DNA from: Agaricus subrufescens
Taxonomy: Eukaryota > Basidiomycota > Agaricomycetes > Agaricales > Agaricaceae
Direction of reading: 5' to 3'
NCBI GenBank assembly: GCA_029945375.1
Contig: CM057058.1
Coordinates: 4,299,213 to 4,363,212 of the forward strand
DNA: 64,000 bases
Shown here: positions 1-10,426 of the stretch, piece after piece
Numbering within the stretch: the first letter of the stretch is position 1
How the letters are laid out: the number at the start of each line of letters is the position of its first letter
Translations under genes and position numbers: made by a program
The notes under the pieces: generated by a model
Seen by the model: only the letters and a program-made list of their open reading frames with translations
Told to the model about the DNA's origin: nothing
The model's database searches: none

Positions 1-452
1 CGGCGCCCAGAGGAGAGAAAAATCTGAGTCCCACACTGTTGATTGGCTCAGCCTCTCAGCATGCATAAATTGCATTTCCTCCATTTGGCAGCGCTACGTA
101 CGGCGCGTTAGGGGGCTCTTTGGTGCTGACCTTGTCTGTGATTAGAGAGCCACACAAACCCTCCACCAAAAAAAAAAAAAAAACAGGCCGCGCTCTTTAC
201 TGTCTTCTTCCGTGTTATAAGTGACCACTATCCCCCTGATTCAAAAACGTTGCTTGCCAGCCACTGGTTTGGTGATATCAGATACATACATCAGACTCCA
301 TGGAGACGCTGTTGATACAGTGAACGAAAATAAGCTGTTGGTAGTTGTCCAACATTTGATGCTCTGAGCTCCGGCTTATATAGCTTCACCTCGTCGAAAC
401 GACCGTGCTACCTGTTTTTTCTTCCCAATCTTTCTGCTCCTGAGCATTTATA
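1..452. other. left edge, no gene seen; promoter of first DUF6534 gene
   Basis: No coding sequence recognised. Holds a poly(A) run at about 167-183 and, near the right end, the TATA box of the downstream DUF6534 gene. The only open frame on the minus strand (408-683) lies across exons 1-3 of that gene and is treated as a shadow. Confidence 0.6.
375..382 (+). promoter_or_regulatory. TATA box of DUF6534 copy 1
   Basis: The octamer CTTATATA sits 78 bp upstream of the ATG at 453. The same octamer lies 65-80 bp upstream of the start codon in three of the four tandem paralogues at 20-27 kb, so it is a shared core promoter element rather than chance AT richness. Confidence 0.6.
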
Positions 453-1754
453 ATGCGTGCAAAATATGGTCCAATCGTGAGAAGTCTTGTTCGAGTTGGA
501 TGCACTTATGTCCCAACCTTCGAATAATATAGCTGTTTGGCTACTGCTTTGATATCCTCCTGTATGGCATCTTGACAGTACAAGCATGTGAGCCAAAAAA
601 TTGGTCCATTTCATAGCGAGTTGCTGATCCTTATCGACAAGATATCTATTATCTGTCATTTCCTGGTGATAGGCGCCCGACAAAAGCTACTGTAGCATTC
701 ATTTATACTGTTGGAACCATACAAACGGCGTTTGCGCTCCAAGATTTTTACTCGATCTTTTGCTTGCCGGCCCACGATGCTTCAAACTTGTTCATTATAC
801 AGGGCGATTTGCGTAACTTTGGTTTCATGTGGATAACAATTCCATTAAGTGGTACCTTAGGTGCGTTACTAGTTCGTCTGGAGCCTGCCGCTCTTTTCCT
901 TCATGATATTTGGCGGAATAGTCGCCGCTGTTTCCCAGTTATTCTACGCCCAAAGAATTCACATATTATCAGGGAAGAAGGTGATTCCGGGAATTGTGAT
1001 TGCGGTAAGTCCAGGGACGGTTTTTACTTGGCACGTTCACTACTATATCTGTTATATGCAGCTTGCCTTTGTACAATTTGCCTTTGGTATATATACCACC
1101 TTCACTAGCTACAGCAACTGGACTGATGGTCCCGGACTTGTGCGTAGTCTCGGCCGTGTCATTGATGTAATCGTAAGACCAATCTGATCGCTCTGCACTC
1201 AACTCATTGACTAAGTCAAACAAAAAATCGTTACTTAGGGGTGGGAGTTGTCTAGTGGTGTATGCGATTTTGTCATCACCATATATATGTTCCGCTTTGT
1301 GAGTTCTACGAGTTTATGTTCATAAATTCCCGTGTGTAATTCATATGAGATACTAAGTTTTCAAGACATTTACAACGGTCTCAAGTATATAGACCAACAC
1401 GGATATCACTTACTAGGATAAAACGCATTACTTTGGAATCGGGGCTCGTCACAAGTGCGTAGCCTATCCTACACGTTGTTATCACTCATTCCTTTTCTTT
1501 TAGCCGGAGTAGCGACTAGTTATGCAGTGTTGTCAGTTCTCCTTCCCTTTGATTCTGCATTCATCATTCCTGGTCTTGCCCTCAGCAAAGTCTATGGAAA
1601 CTCTATACTCGCTTTGCTGAATAGTCGTTTGAGAATACCGGGTGGAAGAAAGGAGATAGATTCTGTTTGCTTAGTAGAACATCTAGCCATCTCGGAGCGG
1701 CAGGCTGAGTTTCAGCGGGATGAGTCAGTCCGTCCTCAGTCTGTATCAGCTTAG
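453..1754 (+). CDS. DUF6534 integral membrane protein, copy 1
   Basis: Eight exons: 453-476, 533-587, 642-860, 922-1004, 1062-1172, 1239-1298, 1358-1454, 1504-1754, giving 299 residues with every junction in phase. Exon 1 codes only eight residues (MRAKYGPI); exon 2 continues LFGYC and the family motif YIYYLSFPGDRR is formed across the exon 2/3 joint. Later family marks are the QLFYAQRI segment, the WELS..CD helix, the GLVTS motif and ALSKVYGNSILALLNSR near the C-terminus. The family is a basidiomycete-expanded, multi-helix (about seven TM) protein group of unknown function. This copy lies alone, in inverse orientation to four relatives at 20.5-27.6 kb. Exon 7 uses an acceptor 36 nt upstream of an expected site; the other paralogues use the matching position, which supports it. 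The start was chosen because the same short first exon recurs in all five copies. Confidence 0.85.
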
Positions 1755-2670
1755 CCGTTGAAATTGAGCTGGACCTCGCCTTTGACTGTGTTTATTCAAT
1801 CTTGTAATACAGGCCATCGCAGTATTGTTCATCTCAATGGATTTCAATGGCATTTTATTATCCTTTACTTGAAAACAAGTAACTTAAATATGACATCTAG
1901 GCTATAGAAATTTGGCATGATGCTGAGAGAAACATTGGAGGAAGATGATGTGGGCAAACAGGAGCTGCAAATACATTGAAGAAACATCATCAGGCATAAG
2001 GCTGATTAACGCCAGAAAGATACTGGGCGCAGTAGGAAGCATCAAGTGTATCATAAGATCTCCTCACCCTTGCCCAGTCGGTTCGATTCTCATCCGGCGC
2101 CGGGCACTTCTGGCAAACTTGAATGTTAGTCGTTCCGGAGTCGGCAAACCAAGATTTCTATAGCTTAAACCAAGGTTTGGGCCCTTCGTATATTGTATAT
2201 TTGGATGTGATGTACAAGGGTAATCTCTTGTTTTCTTTGTTTTGAACGTTGGTCACATATTAGTTTTCTGGCCCCTTGTTTCTTTCGGGGTTTTTTTTGC
2301 CGTCGCCGAATCACAATATTTTTCAATATTTATTACTACCTCAACCCTCAACCCGCAAATCAACGTGTATAATCGGGTTGGCTCTTTCGTAGTGATGATG
2401 TATAGCTATCATGGTCTAAATGATGAATCATCTGAGGCTTCGTGCCTTGGAGGTAAGCAGTTCGCATGATCCTGAAGGCCTGATCATCTGTGATGGTGTA
2501 CATGCGGATGAAGGAATGTCGTACGAGACTCTGTTTTTTTTTGTATATAAACTGTTCGCACCCCCGTGTCCTGGCTACTTGTACACTTTTATCTCGAAGC
2601 AGCTACAACTGTCCTATAATCTAGACCGAACAGTATGCTCGAATCTGGTCCCCATCACAAGAGTTCAGTT
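1755..2670. other. intergenic, ERG2 upstream region
   Basis: No gene recognised. Short open frames here (for example 1945-2163 and 2242-2469) show no family resemblance. A stretch near 2070-2085 resembles a Pol III B box but no tRNA cloverleaf can be folded around it. Confidence 0.5.
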
Positions 2671-3435
2671 ATGATCAAGTGGGCCAGGAGAACGGTACTT
2701 TTCTTTCTCTTTGTCGCGCTCTGTAGATGGCTTGATACCATCAAAGTAAGTCCCTCTTAACCACCTCCTGCAGCTTAAAAACAACTTTGACGAATGGCAT
2801 AGGATCGGTGGTATGTTTTTGACCCCACTTCCCTTCACCAACTCGCCCAAGAAGCTATAGCCGTCGCTGGCCAAAATAATACCCAAGGGATGATCGACCA
2901 CATCGTTTCGTCCCTTTCCGCCACACACTCACCGTGGATCAACACCAACAAATCCGAATGGGTCTTCAACAATGCTGGTGGTGCCATGGGCGCTATGTAT
3001 ATCATCCATGCCAGCATTACAGAGTACATACTCATTTTCGGAACACCGCTGGGGACCGAAGGGCACACAGGGCTCCATACCATAGACAACTATTTCAATA
3101 TTCTCGTCGGTGAGGAGTGGGCTTTCAAGCCAGGAAGTTTGGAGATGGAAAGATATCCGCCTGGGAGCGTGCACCATCTGCCTAGAGGGGTGGTGAAGCA
3201 ATATAAGATGCACGAGGGTTGTTTCGCCTTGGAGTATGCTCGAGGTGTGTGATCGACCAGACTTCCGATTTCTGGACTGACCTCTCCCATTTCGATCTCA
3301 GGCTGGATTCCACCTATGGTGCCGTTCGGCTTTGCAGATGCTTTGACATCGACCTTCGATTTCCCGACATTGTATCACACTATCCGTGTTACTGCCAGAG
3401 AGATGATTGGGAATCTGCTTCTTGGAAAAATTTAG
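2671..3435 (+). CDS. erg2: C-8 sterol isomerase (ERG2/sigma-1 receptor family)
   Basis: Three exons (2671-2745, 2803-3244, 3302-3435) with 57-bp introns give 216 residues, the normal ERG2 length. The enzyme moves the sterol double bond from C8 to C7 in the endoplasmic reticulum during ergosterol synthesis. An N-terminal hydrophobic helix (residues 7-18, [12 protein letters not shown]) anchors it, followed by DRWYVFDP, the [12 protein letters not shown] stretch, the cupin-like segment [12 protein letters not shown], and the family signature with [17 protein letters not shown] and [13 protein letters not shown]. The first ATG precedes the membrane anchor as in other fungal ERG2 proteins. It ends tail-to-tail with the SH3 gene on the other strand. 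Identification is firm; the exact catalytic residues were not checked individually. Confidence 0.95.
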
Positions 3436-4077
3436 GGTTGATAGAAGAACCATTATATGTTGGGAACGTACTTGAATATCCACTCGAATTTGAATAGTGA
3501 GCGTTTTTAATGAACAGAACGGCGTTCACCGTTGTTCGGTACGAACTTGAGCCTGTGAGAAGGTTAGTTCCGACGATCCTTTTTCTTTTGGGCCGGGGAA
3601 CATTTTCCATGAGAGTACAGCGCTCAGAGCGAGATTAGCCGTTGTCATTTACCCAGTCATATCGCAGGTCCACGGTTTGATAACATCAGTGACACAGGTA
3701 TATACTCTCTCACAGATATCCAATGGGGCCGAATCATTGACGGTAGTAGACGAACATCTTTCACGATCACGCCAACATACATACGGCTGAGATCTAATCA
3801 GACTTCCTTGATACATAGTTTCGAGTGCTCACCGCGCCCCATGTGCCCCGGGCCTACGATTGATTTGAATCGATACCAGCAACCAGTAGTTCAATCACGA
3901 GCAGAACTACTTGTTTCCAATGTCCTACAGTAAAATCGGCTAAATTGAAAGCCGGCATAGCATACCTCACAAACTGTAAGATGGCCACGCTTCTCAACAC
4001 TTTGGTCTCAAAATCGTAGATTCGGGTTGAGCATTTGTGTTATTCCCGGGTTGCAGGGATACCATAGTCGAAGACGT
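3436..4077. other. convergent intergenic region
   Basis: Lies between the 3' ends of ERG2 (+) and the SH3 gene (-). Nothing coding is recognised. A near-palindrome around 3867-3882 (GATTTGAATC core) was examined as a tRNA T-arm and did not fold into a tRNA. Confidence 0.5.
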
Positions 4078-5367
4078 TTACAGGAGTTTAACATAAGACG
4101 CAGGGAAAAGCCCTTGCATTCCATTCACCTCTCCCGTCCACCTTGTAAAGGAAGAAGAGTTACGAGGCAATTTAAGAATCTATACACATAGTCCAAAGAA
4201 CGACATACCAATCGCCAGATGTTCGTTCAATCACCAAAACTCTTTGTCCTTCCTTCAATTCCAAGTCTCCCGATTCCTAGGCAGTAGGCCACTTTAGCAC
4301 GCATATTAGGTAAAAGAGGATGTGCGCCATTTACCGCTGATTCATAGTCATACAGAGCCTCTGCCCAATCGCCATGTTGTCCTGGTTCCGGTTCCGGCTC
4401 TGGTTCCGGCGGAGGTGGAACGGCAGCTCTTGTTACAGGAGGAGTAAACCGACTCGGAGGACTCTGCAAGTTGCCATGAAATATGCTGAGGGATGGACCG
4501 CCATCTATCATTCATACGACTTACTTGGGCTGGTTTCGTTGGATTCGAGAATGAAGATTTCATCGAACCAAATGCGTTCTTCACTGACGATGTATCTACA
4601 TCACCGAATTTCTACATATCCAAAAATAAAAGCAGTCAACCCGGGTAACACAAAGACAGGAGAGAAACGTGAATGCGAGGCAAGAGCCATGACACACCTT
4701 AGTATTCGAAGCGCTATTCGAGCTTCCTCCTGTATCATGTTGCTTCGCAGCCTGGAGAGCTGCTATCCGATCTGCCAGCGATCCAACAGATTGTACGTCC
4801 ATACTTTCAGAATTGCCATGCTGTGGTCCAACTGTCTGCCACGGTGCACCCAAAATCGTGTTTCAGCAGGAACCAGTAGAAAATCCCAGACACGCGCGCA
4901 TATACGTGCAATAGGCGATCAGCACGAGACGGAGCAGAATAGAACCAGAAGAAATGTCAAAAACGGTCTCACTGAACAGAAGGCATGGACACATACCGCA
5001 GGTCCGGGCGCATTACTACTATTACCACCACCACCACCACCACCAGTATTATTAGGGCCTTGGCCCTTCAGATTCTTAAGGCCCGCAGACACAAACTTCG
5101 CCGCACCACTCCCAGCTCTATTAACAGCAGCCGCAGCAGCCTGAGCCTGAGCTCCAGTGATCTCTTTCCGAAACGGGTTGGAGTTCCCTGTTGAGGAGCC
5201 ACCTTGCGTTGTTGTTGCATTAAAGATCTCTGGGCGTGATGCAAAATATCTGGCCAACCGATCAGTACACAAATGGGGGGGATTATCGGATAAAGAGATG
5301 CCACAGACTCGTCTAGTAGAGAGAAGAACGCATCCTTTTCATTCGTCCCCAGATTTTTGAAGACCAT
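4078..5367 (-). CDS. SH3 domain protein, EPEPEP-linker type
   Basis: Seven exons (5309-5367, 4997-5249, 4698-4835, 4525-4611, 4335-4463, 4209-4276, 4078-4141) give 265 residues, all joints in phase. The N-terminus MVFKNLGTNEKDAFFSLLDE and YFASRPEIFN is a conserved fungal leader; then come an alanine-rich part, a glycine run, the KFGDVDTSS segment, a PPPPEPEPEPEP linker and a C-terminal SH3 domain. The SH3 is split by two introns: ALYDYESA, then ESGDLELKEGQRVLVIERTS, then WWTGEVNGMQGLFPASYVKL, with the ALYDY, WW and NYV-like (SYV) signatures intact. Such domains bind proline-rich ligands, typically of actin or endocytosis factors; the partner is not evident here. Exon 1 uses a weak donor (GTCTGT). 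Because the SH3 is broken into small exons, an ORF scan alone would report it as truncated. Confidence 0.85.
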
Positions 5368-6071
5368 TGGAGTCTTGTTGTGGAAGGATTGTGGTAGAGT
5401 GTAGTCAAGGAGTATGATTCAAGTCTGAGTGACGCGCTTAATCAGGTCACTGTCGCGCTGATACATGCTCGCGGACTGGTATACGCATATGTATATTAAT
5501 GCATATTCGCATAACAAAACGAAAGAAAAAAAACTATTCTCGAGAGACAAAAAAAAGAGCTACCAGGAGGACACAAAAATACATATAATAGATCATCTCG
5601 ACGTACTTAATCGCACACAAAAAGAGCAGTATTCTACCAAAAACCCGGACGACATTTCATGATCTGTTTTCTGAAGCATAGCATTAACCGAAAAAAGAAA
5701 AGAATCGTCCATCTTTTGAGCCAGGAGGGAGAGAGAGAGAAAAAAAGAAGCAAGAAAGTGTAGAGACTGAAAAGAAGATATAGAGACCGCAGAGCAAGAG
5801 TTGACGTGAAGAGCAAAAACAGATAACAACAACACATAACCACCTCCAAGGCAAGTGAGAAATGAGTCTGGCCGAAGGAAGAAGATGGCCAAGGAGGATA
5901 AAGAAAGAGGACGGGGGAATGCCAAGTGAAGATCCAAAAGACAACAGAACCATGAGTTAAGGTGAGGATATTTATGTGGAAGGTGGGTGGGGGGGAAATA
6001 CATAGATGAAATGGCGAAATATAAATGAATCAAAAGCTCAAACCCAAATTGAACATTTTTGAGGCGAATTT
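5368..6071. other. promoter region of SH3 gene and 3' flank of SS18-like gene
   Basis: No gene seen. A purine-rich tract with GA repeats lies at about 5720-5760 (+ strand). The long minus-strand open frame 5593-6078 is leucine/serine/phenylalanine-rich because of this skew and matches nothing known. Confidence 0.5.
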
Positions 6072-9000
6072 TTACCATGTGCCTGGTGATGGATTGAGGA
6101 AATTGTAGTCTTCACCGAGTCCTTGATCCCCCATACCTCCCATACCTCCTATACTTCCCATACCCATACCTCCCATGCCCCCCATACCGCCCATGCCTCC
6201 CATACCCATACCCATACCACCACTCATGCCACCGCCCATGCCACCGCCCATACCGCCCATATTCATTGCACCACTCATGCCTCCCATCCCCATAGCACTC
6301 ATATTCACGTTCATACCACCCATACCCATGCTCTGTTGTGTAGCAGGATTAGGCGTACCAGACATCTGTCTTGCGACGTCTCCGCCTCCCATAGAATATC
6401 CACCACCTGCCCCAGTACCGCCACCCCATCCCATTCCTTGCCCGTTGAACATAGGACTCGACTGTCCACCCTGCTGCTGCTGCTGCATAAGCCGCGCCGC
6501 TTGTCCTTGTTGCTGCTGCAAAAGCATCCGCTGGTACTCTTCAGACCCTCCCCCCGCCGCATTAGTCATGCCCATAGATCCAGAGCTTAACGACCGCGAA
6601 GGGACCCTCGGCGTCATCGGAGATGCAGCACCAGCATCAGATGGTGATCTCGTACTTCTCGCAATGCCCGGTATTGCACCAGCATTCGACCTGAGAGCCG
6701 TCGGTGGCACAAATCCGTCTCCTATACCCATACCCATACCGCCACCACCAGCCAAAGACGATCCATGACCTGGAGAGACCATATTACCAGCTTGGTGTTG
6801 CTGATGCTGTTGAGCCGCCAACGCTTGTTGTTGTTGTTGTTGTCTTAGCATTCTCTCCTGCATTGCTGCTTGTTGCGGCGTCATACCGCCAGGCGCACCC
6901 ATTCCCGCAGGACCGCTTCCACCCCCGCCGCCAGCAGCGGCGGCCAAAGCTCTTTGTTGCTGTTGCTGCTGGAGCAACATCAACTGTCTCTGCTGGTTCA
7001 TATCCATTCCTATTCCACCTCTAGCAGCCGCAGCAGCGATCATCCTAGGGTCCATTCCTCCCATGCCACCTGTTCCGCCACCGCCACCACCACCTTGGCC
7101 CAAACTTCCCATACCACCTTGGCCCAACATGCCACCACCTGCACCTTGCGGTACGACCGGCGATCCAGGCCCGCCAAATCCACCAGCACCACCCGCTCCT
7201 CCAGCGTTAGACCCACCACCAGCATGACCTTGTAGAGCGGCCTGCATTTGATTCTGCGCTTGAGCTTGCTGCTGTTGTTCTCGATGATGGACCTGCGCAA
7301 TAACCATTTTCTGTACCTGCAACTGCGGCGGCATCTGCTGGAACCCGGGCACGTTTTTGATCATATATTGCACAAAGGGATGTGCAGGTCCTTGTTGAAG
7401 TACTTGGAACATCGCCTGCATCATTTGCTGACTCGGTCCTCCAGAACCTCCTCCTGATCCCCCGTGACCAGGGCCTCCTCCTACGATGCCATTCGGCCCT
7501 TGCGCACCTCCACCACTACCCATACCACCCATTCCGCCACCAGCGGAATTAGCACCAGGTGATGTCATATGTCGTGCGGCTGCTTGCATTTGTCGAGCCT
7601 GTAGCTGACGAGCGCGAAGTTGTTGTTCAGGAGTCATCGCACCCTGACCTGGCATGCCCATCCCTTCTCCGTGGTTGTTCATCCCACCAGGTAGCCCTCC
7701 TGCACCCTGGTTCTGGTTTCCAGGGTTAGGTGTCCCAGAATTCGAAGGTCCTCCACCGGCGCCTTGGTTGACGCTAGCACCATGGTTGGCGTTGTTTGTA
7801 TTACCCATAGGAACCATCATGGAGTTCATCGGATTAGGCGTTGAAGAGCCACTAGCAGGACCACCATTGATAGGCGTACCACCCGATACTGCGGCAGCAG
7901 CGGAGTTGATTCCATTGACACCAGTCACAGGCGGAGGCGGCGCCATCATGCTTTTGCTCTCTCCTGTATCCCGCCTCTTATTCATCATCATCTGCACAAC
8001 AGGTTCTTCGGCCCTTTCACGTTTAAGCATGTTGGCCTGATGCTGTTGCTGCTGTAAGTGTTGTATCGTCTTCATCCGAGCAATCTCCTTCGCAAAGAGA
8101 GGCGGGAGTTCGGAATACAGCTGTCGTATGCGATCAGTGGATATGAAATCAAGTGGAGGCGGTGCATTCATGTGCGGTAGTATCTGAGCAAAACAAATTA
8201 GACCCCGCGGAATGGTGAGACGAAAGACCTTACGCTATAATGACCATCTGCAGCAGCGGCTAGCCATGAAAGATTTGTTTTTAGACAGTTAGAATACCTG
8301 ATACACTCGTCAGTGGAAGCTACCAAGAGAGAAGGATGAATATCCGCACTGAACATATCGAGGATCGTTGTGGGGAATACCACGCGCCTGAATTTCAGTA
8401 AAAATGCTAACGAAAGTAGTCAATGATCCGACAGACAGGATACAAAAATAAGCGCACTCACTTGAACAGTTCAACATTCAAATCAAGCACTTTCACGACC
8501 TTGGGATCGCGAGCATTCGTGGTAGAGGAAGAAAGTAAGTCAGGGGTATGGATGCCGGTGTCGGGGGAGGGCCGTTTTGAGTGGTGCGGGTGCAATAACG
8601 CGGTAGCAACATGAACACCCGTGAGTCCTAACGGAGATTTCGTCATTTGCCTTCCCTGCTGGAGCAGGCGCTGCTGTTGATGTTGAAGCGGTGGCTGCTT
8701 TTGCTGTGGTATTGACTTGCCAGTAAGATGACTGTCTTCTTGTTTCTTCTCCGTTTCCTTCTTTTCCTCCGTCTCCGGATCACCCTCGCCGTCGAGGTCG
8801 TCAGCTGCAGGAGTCAACGGACTGAGCGGCGTAATCTCTCGCGATGGCTGTCCTTTCGCCCCTCCAGCGGTTTCCTCCTCCTCTTCCTCCTCTTTTCTTG
8901 GTTCCTCCGCCGGCGCTTCAGCCTCTTTATCTTCCCTACCCTCACCTAGACTCCCGGTTTCGTCCTGCCCTGAAGGAGAGGCTGTATCAGGAAGAGGTGA

Positions 9001-9513
9001 CAATGAGGAACTCCGATCACCTTCTCCCACCACTGGCGAAGCCAAAAACCCTGGATCTGTTGCTGTCGAAGATGGTGGTGCTCCAGGTGACGATACCGCG
9101 GTATTGTGCGTCGGTGACACTGTTGTATTTGAGACCATCGATGAGGTTGGGTGTTGGGATAAAGACGGTGGCTGTAACGACGATGCCGACGCCGAACCTA
9201 TACCCAAAGGATCAAGGCCATCCAATCCATCCTCAACGCCATCCACATCTCCCGAAGTCAAGTGCATGACATCCCCCAGGTCATCGTTCAAAAACTCCTC
9301 CGGTCTAAAGTCCTGCGTATGCAATAACTGGCCTGTCGAGTCCATATGAGCGTCTCCTAGCCCATCTCCGGGCCCGAACGCAGAGACGCTGGAAGTCGCA
9401 GTTCCATACGGATCATCATTATCGGCATCCCAAGTTAGCGAATCAAGTGCGGCGGCGGAGGCAGACGACTTGAGTGGCGATGCAGATGAATGATTTAGAT
9501 CGACGTGAAGCAT
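6072..9513 (-). CDS. SSXT (SS18/SNF11-like) domain protein, probable SWI/SNF-type subunit
   Basis: Four exons (8462-9513, 8350-8406, 8234-8297, 6072-8183) give 1,094 residues. The SSXT domain is assembled across four exons at about residues 340-395: VLDLNVELFN, then IFTEIQARGIPHNDPRYVQ, then YSNCLKTNLSWLAAAADGHY, matching the SS18 pattern LDEN..LI..I.DYQN.GK....YQ..L..NL.YLA.IAD. SS18 and yeast SNF11 are accessory subunits of SWI/SNF remodelling complexes. Downstream lies PPPLDFISTDRIRQLYSELP, then about 600 residues of Gln, Gly and Met repeats, ending in DYNFLNPSPGTW. The roughly 340-residue N-terminus is Ser/Asp/Glu-rich and disordered. Domain call is by pattern recognition. The start at 9513 is the first ATG of the open frame, but an upstream coding exon cannot be excluded (see findings). 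The Q/G repeats are likely variable in length between strains. Confidence 0.75.
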
Positions 9514-10426
9514 TCCTCTCGTTGTTCAGGTTCGCTAATCAACTTGGAGAAGGACACTGCTTTTTTTCCTCCTTGCCGACCGTAGTGTGTGTCAGGCGAC
9601 GAAGTAGTGGCAGAGGGAGAGGTTCCGTGCGGGGAAGGGTAAGGAGTGCCGTGTAATATCTGGAAAACAATTCAAGCCACGCTTCGTCATGACCGAATAG
9701 AGGGTGGACCGACCTTGGCGTAGAGTATCAAAGGAGCCGGGTGCAGCCTGGCGTCCGGGGTCAGGACTCGGCGTGCGGGTGTCGTCGCAGGGAATGATGT
9801 GCTGGACGGCGAGCGGGCGGTCTGCGTTTGAGCAGCGGGTTGGAGGATGAGCGTGGTCAGGCCTCTGCGTGGGAATTCTGAGCAGCGGAGTCTCAATTTC
9901 GCCGGGCCCGGGCATGCCGGCTAGGGCTGCGCGCGCGGTGGGCGACACGGCCAGCAGGGGGCGCAGGGCGCGGCGTCGGCCAGAGTCGAGTATCTGGTGC
10001 CAGAATCTGGCCGCATCAGCCTATGCCGTCGGCCAGACGCGTTCCTGAACTCGCCCAAACATTATCTCGTCCCTCGATCTCAGCCGTCATGTGAAAACAT
10101 ATCTACAACAGATCCACTGATCCGGAACATATTTTACATTCGATTAGATGCCTAGCGATGAGCATGTAACAACAGTCTGACTAAGTATAGTAGTAACATC
10201 TCTAAATGAGTGGACAGACGACTCGGTCTTCGTCCACAAAGCAGAGGGCATAGGAGGGGTGTGGTAGTCGTGAACATAAATATTAAAGGAATCGTGTGGT
10301 AGTGGGCTGCGCAATTCTCAAACCATGAGCAAAAGGGAGTGTGAAACGGTGAATGATAAATAGAGTGGCGACCAGAAACCCAGAAGAACTTTTGGTTAAT
10401 CCTTATCGGATGCGTATATCCGATCT
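9514..10426. other. GC-rich upstream region of SS18-like gene
   Basis: A GC-rich block spans about 9690-10060. On the minus strand two open segments can be joined through a good intron (donor GTCGGT near 9713, acceptor CAG near 9662) into a frame ending with EPEQREECFTSI just past the SS18-like ATG, at a stop at 9495-9497. No start codon for this frame was found, so it is recorded only as a candidate 5' exon or upstream ORF. Confidence 0.35.

Noticed and set aside
1239..1460. Apparent loss of an acceptor (ACAA in place of ACAG) before exon 7 of DUF6534 copy 1, suggesting a pseudogene
   Set aside because: All paralogues have an in-phase acceptor further upstream, and copy 1 has it too (CTAAG before 1358), so the gene remains open.
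2070..2100. Pol III B-box-like GGTTCGATTCTC suggesting a tRNA
   Set aside because: The five bases on each side of the loop do not pair, and no acceptor stem or A box lies at the right distance.
5593..6078. 161-codon minus ORF rich in Leu/Ser/Phe
   Set aside because: Arises from a purine-rich spacer; overlaps the SS18-like stop region and has no family likeness.
6123..6768. Long plus-strand ORFs rich in His/Thr or Pro/Ile
   Set aside because: They are antisense frames of the Gly/Met/Gln repeats in the SS18-like gene.
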